Below the pieces are notes generated by a model that was not told where the DNA came from, searched no databases, and saw nothing but the letters and a program-made list of their open reading frames with translations. Of a stretch of DNA of 15,204 nucleotides, positions 14,939 to 15,204 are shown piece after piece (position 1 is the first letter of the stretch; every line of letters begins with the position of its first letter). This DNA is from an uncultured Eubacteriales bacterium (GTDB taxonomy: Bacteria; Bacillota; Clostridia; Oscillospirales; Oscillospiraceae): NCBI GenBank assembly GCA_900549705.1, contig URPI01000035.1:1-15204 (forward strand), read 5' to 3'. Both the position numbers and the translations under genes were made by a program.

Positions 14939-15021
14939 AGTCAATCATACCGGAAAAATCCGGGTTAGACACTTGAACTTTGCGTCCCTGCCTTTCAGCA
15001 GGTTTGCCGAAAGATGTTTGC
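14922..15021 (-). promoter_or_regulatory. Cyclic-di-GMP-I (GEMM) riboswitch in the pelD leader
   Basis: Read on the minus strand, the leader contains CGGCAAACC (15009-15001), a P2 hairpin CCTGCT-GAAA-GGCAGG with GAAA tetraloop (15002-14987), GGGACGCAAAG (14988-14978), UCAA of P3 (14976-14973), GTCTAA (14970-14965), a capping CCGG/CCGG hairpin (14963-14950), ATGA (14948-14945) and UUGA (14944-14941). The order GGCAAACC, GAAA loop, GGGACGCAAAG, CTAA is the GEMM-I consensus. P1 can form from CGG with CCG (14936-14934) and GCAA-A-CA (15021-15015) with TGTTGC (14927-14922). These P1 3' strands overlap both arms of the terminator at 14912-14938. The class match is strong; the exact ends of P1 are by eye. 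Confidence 0.9.
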
Positions 15022-15064
15022 TGAGGAATGCCTATGGGCAAAATCTCAACATTTGTTTTGGCAG

Positions 15065-15093
15065 ATTGTATCATATTTTGCGGAAAAAGTAAA
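15065..15093 (-). promoter_or_regulatory. Sigma-A promoter of the pel operon
   Basis: On the minus strand TACAAT (15065-15070) is preceded by TGA, giving an extended -10 (TGnTACAAT), with TTTACT (15088-15093) 17 bp upstream as a partial -35. Transcription should start near 15058 and give a leader of about 205 nt that contains the c-di-GMP riboswitch. No other promoter of comparable quality is evident before pelD. Confidence 0.75.
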
Positions 15094-15149
15094 TACGCTT
15101 TTTGCTTTCCGGGGAACCAATTTTTGCTGAAAATTGCAATGCACCCTGT

Positions 15150-15204
15150 GGGTCGCCAACCTGGCGACCCGAGCGGCGAAGCCGCCTTGGCTCCCCTGAA
15201 AGGG
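15150..15204. repeat. Palindromic intergenic repeat upstream of the pel promoter, cut by the window edge
   Basis: GGGTCGCCA/TGGCGACCC (15150-15170, 9-bp stem, 3-nt loop) is followed by GCGGC-GAA-GCCGC (15173-15185) and CTCCCCTGAAAGGG (15191-15204). The last word shares CCCCTGAAAGGG with the complement of the hairpin at 9881-9893, and the CGGCGAAGCCG style matches the terminal repeats of the 9756-9913 element. It appears to be a second copy, in opposite orientation, continuing beyond the window. Confidence 0.55.

Noticed and set aside
14852..14944. N-terminal extension of PelD from a TTG at 14944
   Set aside because: It would translate through the leader terminator region, has no SD, and the added residues do not resemble SDR sequence. 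GTG 14851 has a good SD.

Overview
The window reads as a moderately GC-rich Clostridia chromosome, probably Oscillospiraceae/Ruminococcaceae. This is inferred from a methionyl-tRNA synthetase under T-box control, SD-type starts with some GTG starts, a monoderm-type pel operon with no pelB or pelC, and palindromic intergenic repeats of a kind I associate with that group. The species cannot be fixed from the sequence.

Layout. Positions 1-200 hold the tail of a palindromic repeat, a second small palindrome and no gene. A consensus promoter (194-223) and a Met T-box leader (about 236-466) drive metG on the + strand (489-2432), which ends in a strong intrinsic terminator. Converging on it from the right is a DegV/FakB-type fatty-acid-binding protein gene on the minus strand (2522-3394) with its own consensus promoter (3440-3468). 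Positions 3469-3590 hold short repeated words and no gene.

The rest is one minus-strand transcription unit running from about 15060 down to 3591: pelD, pelE, pelA (deacetylase), pelF, pelG, then a lipoprotein CotH-family kinase, a VTC-domain polyphosphate polymerase-like protein and a DUF4956 membrane protein. Every junction overlaps by 4 to 20 bases except pelA/pelF, where a 158-bp element with perfect 14-bp terminal inverted repeats sits in a 243-bp gap. pelDEAFG encodes the machinery for Pel, a partly deacetylated cationic GalNAc-type exopolysaccharide: PelF polymerises, PelD/E/G form the c-di-GMP-gated membrane complex, and PelA deacetylates.

The most interesting reading is that cyclic-di-GMP controls this operon at two levels. 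The pelD leader has the hallmarks of a c-di-GMP-I (GEMM) riboswitch followed by an intrinsic terminator, arranged so that ligand binding should relieve termination. PelD itself keeps an RxxD inhibitory-site motif but has lost the GGDEF catalytic signature, so it should act as a receptor. The second notable point is the translationally coupled CotH-VTC-DUF4956 cassette at the operon's 3' end, which suggests protein phosphorylation and/or polyphosphate chemistry linked to Pel export or anchoring. That link is inference.
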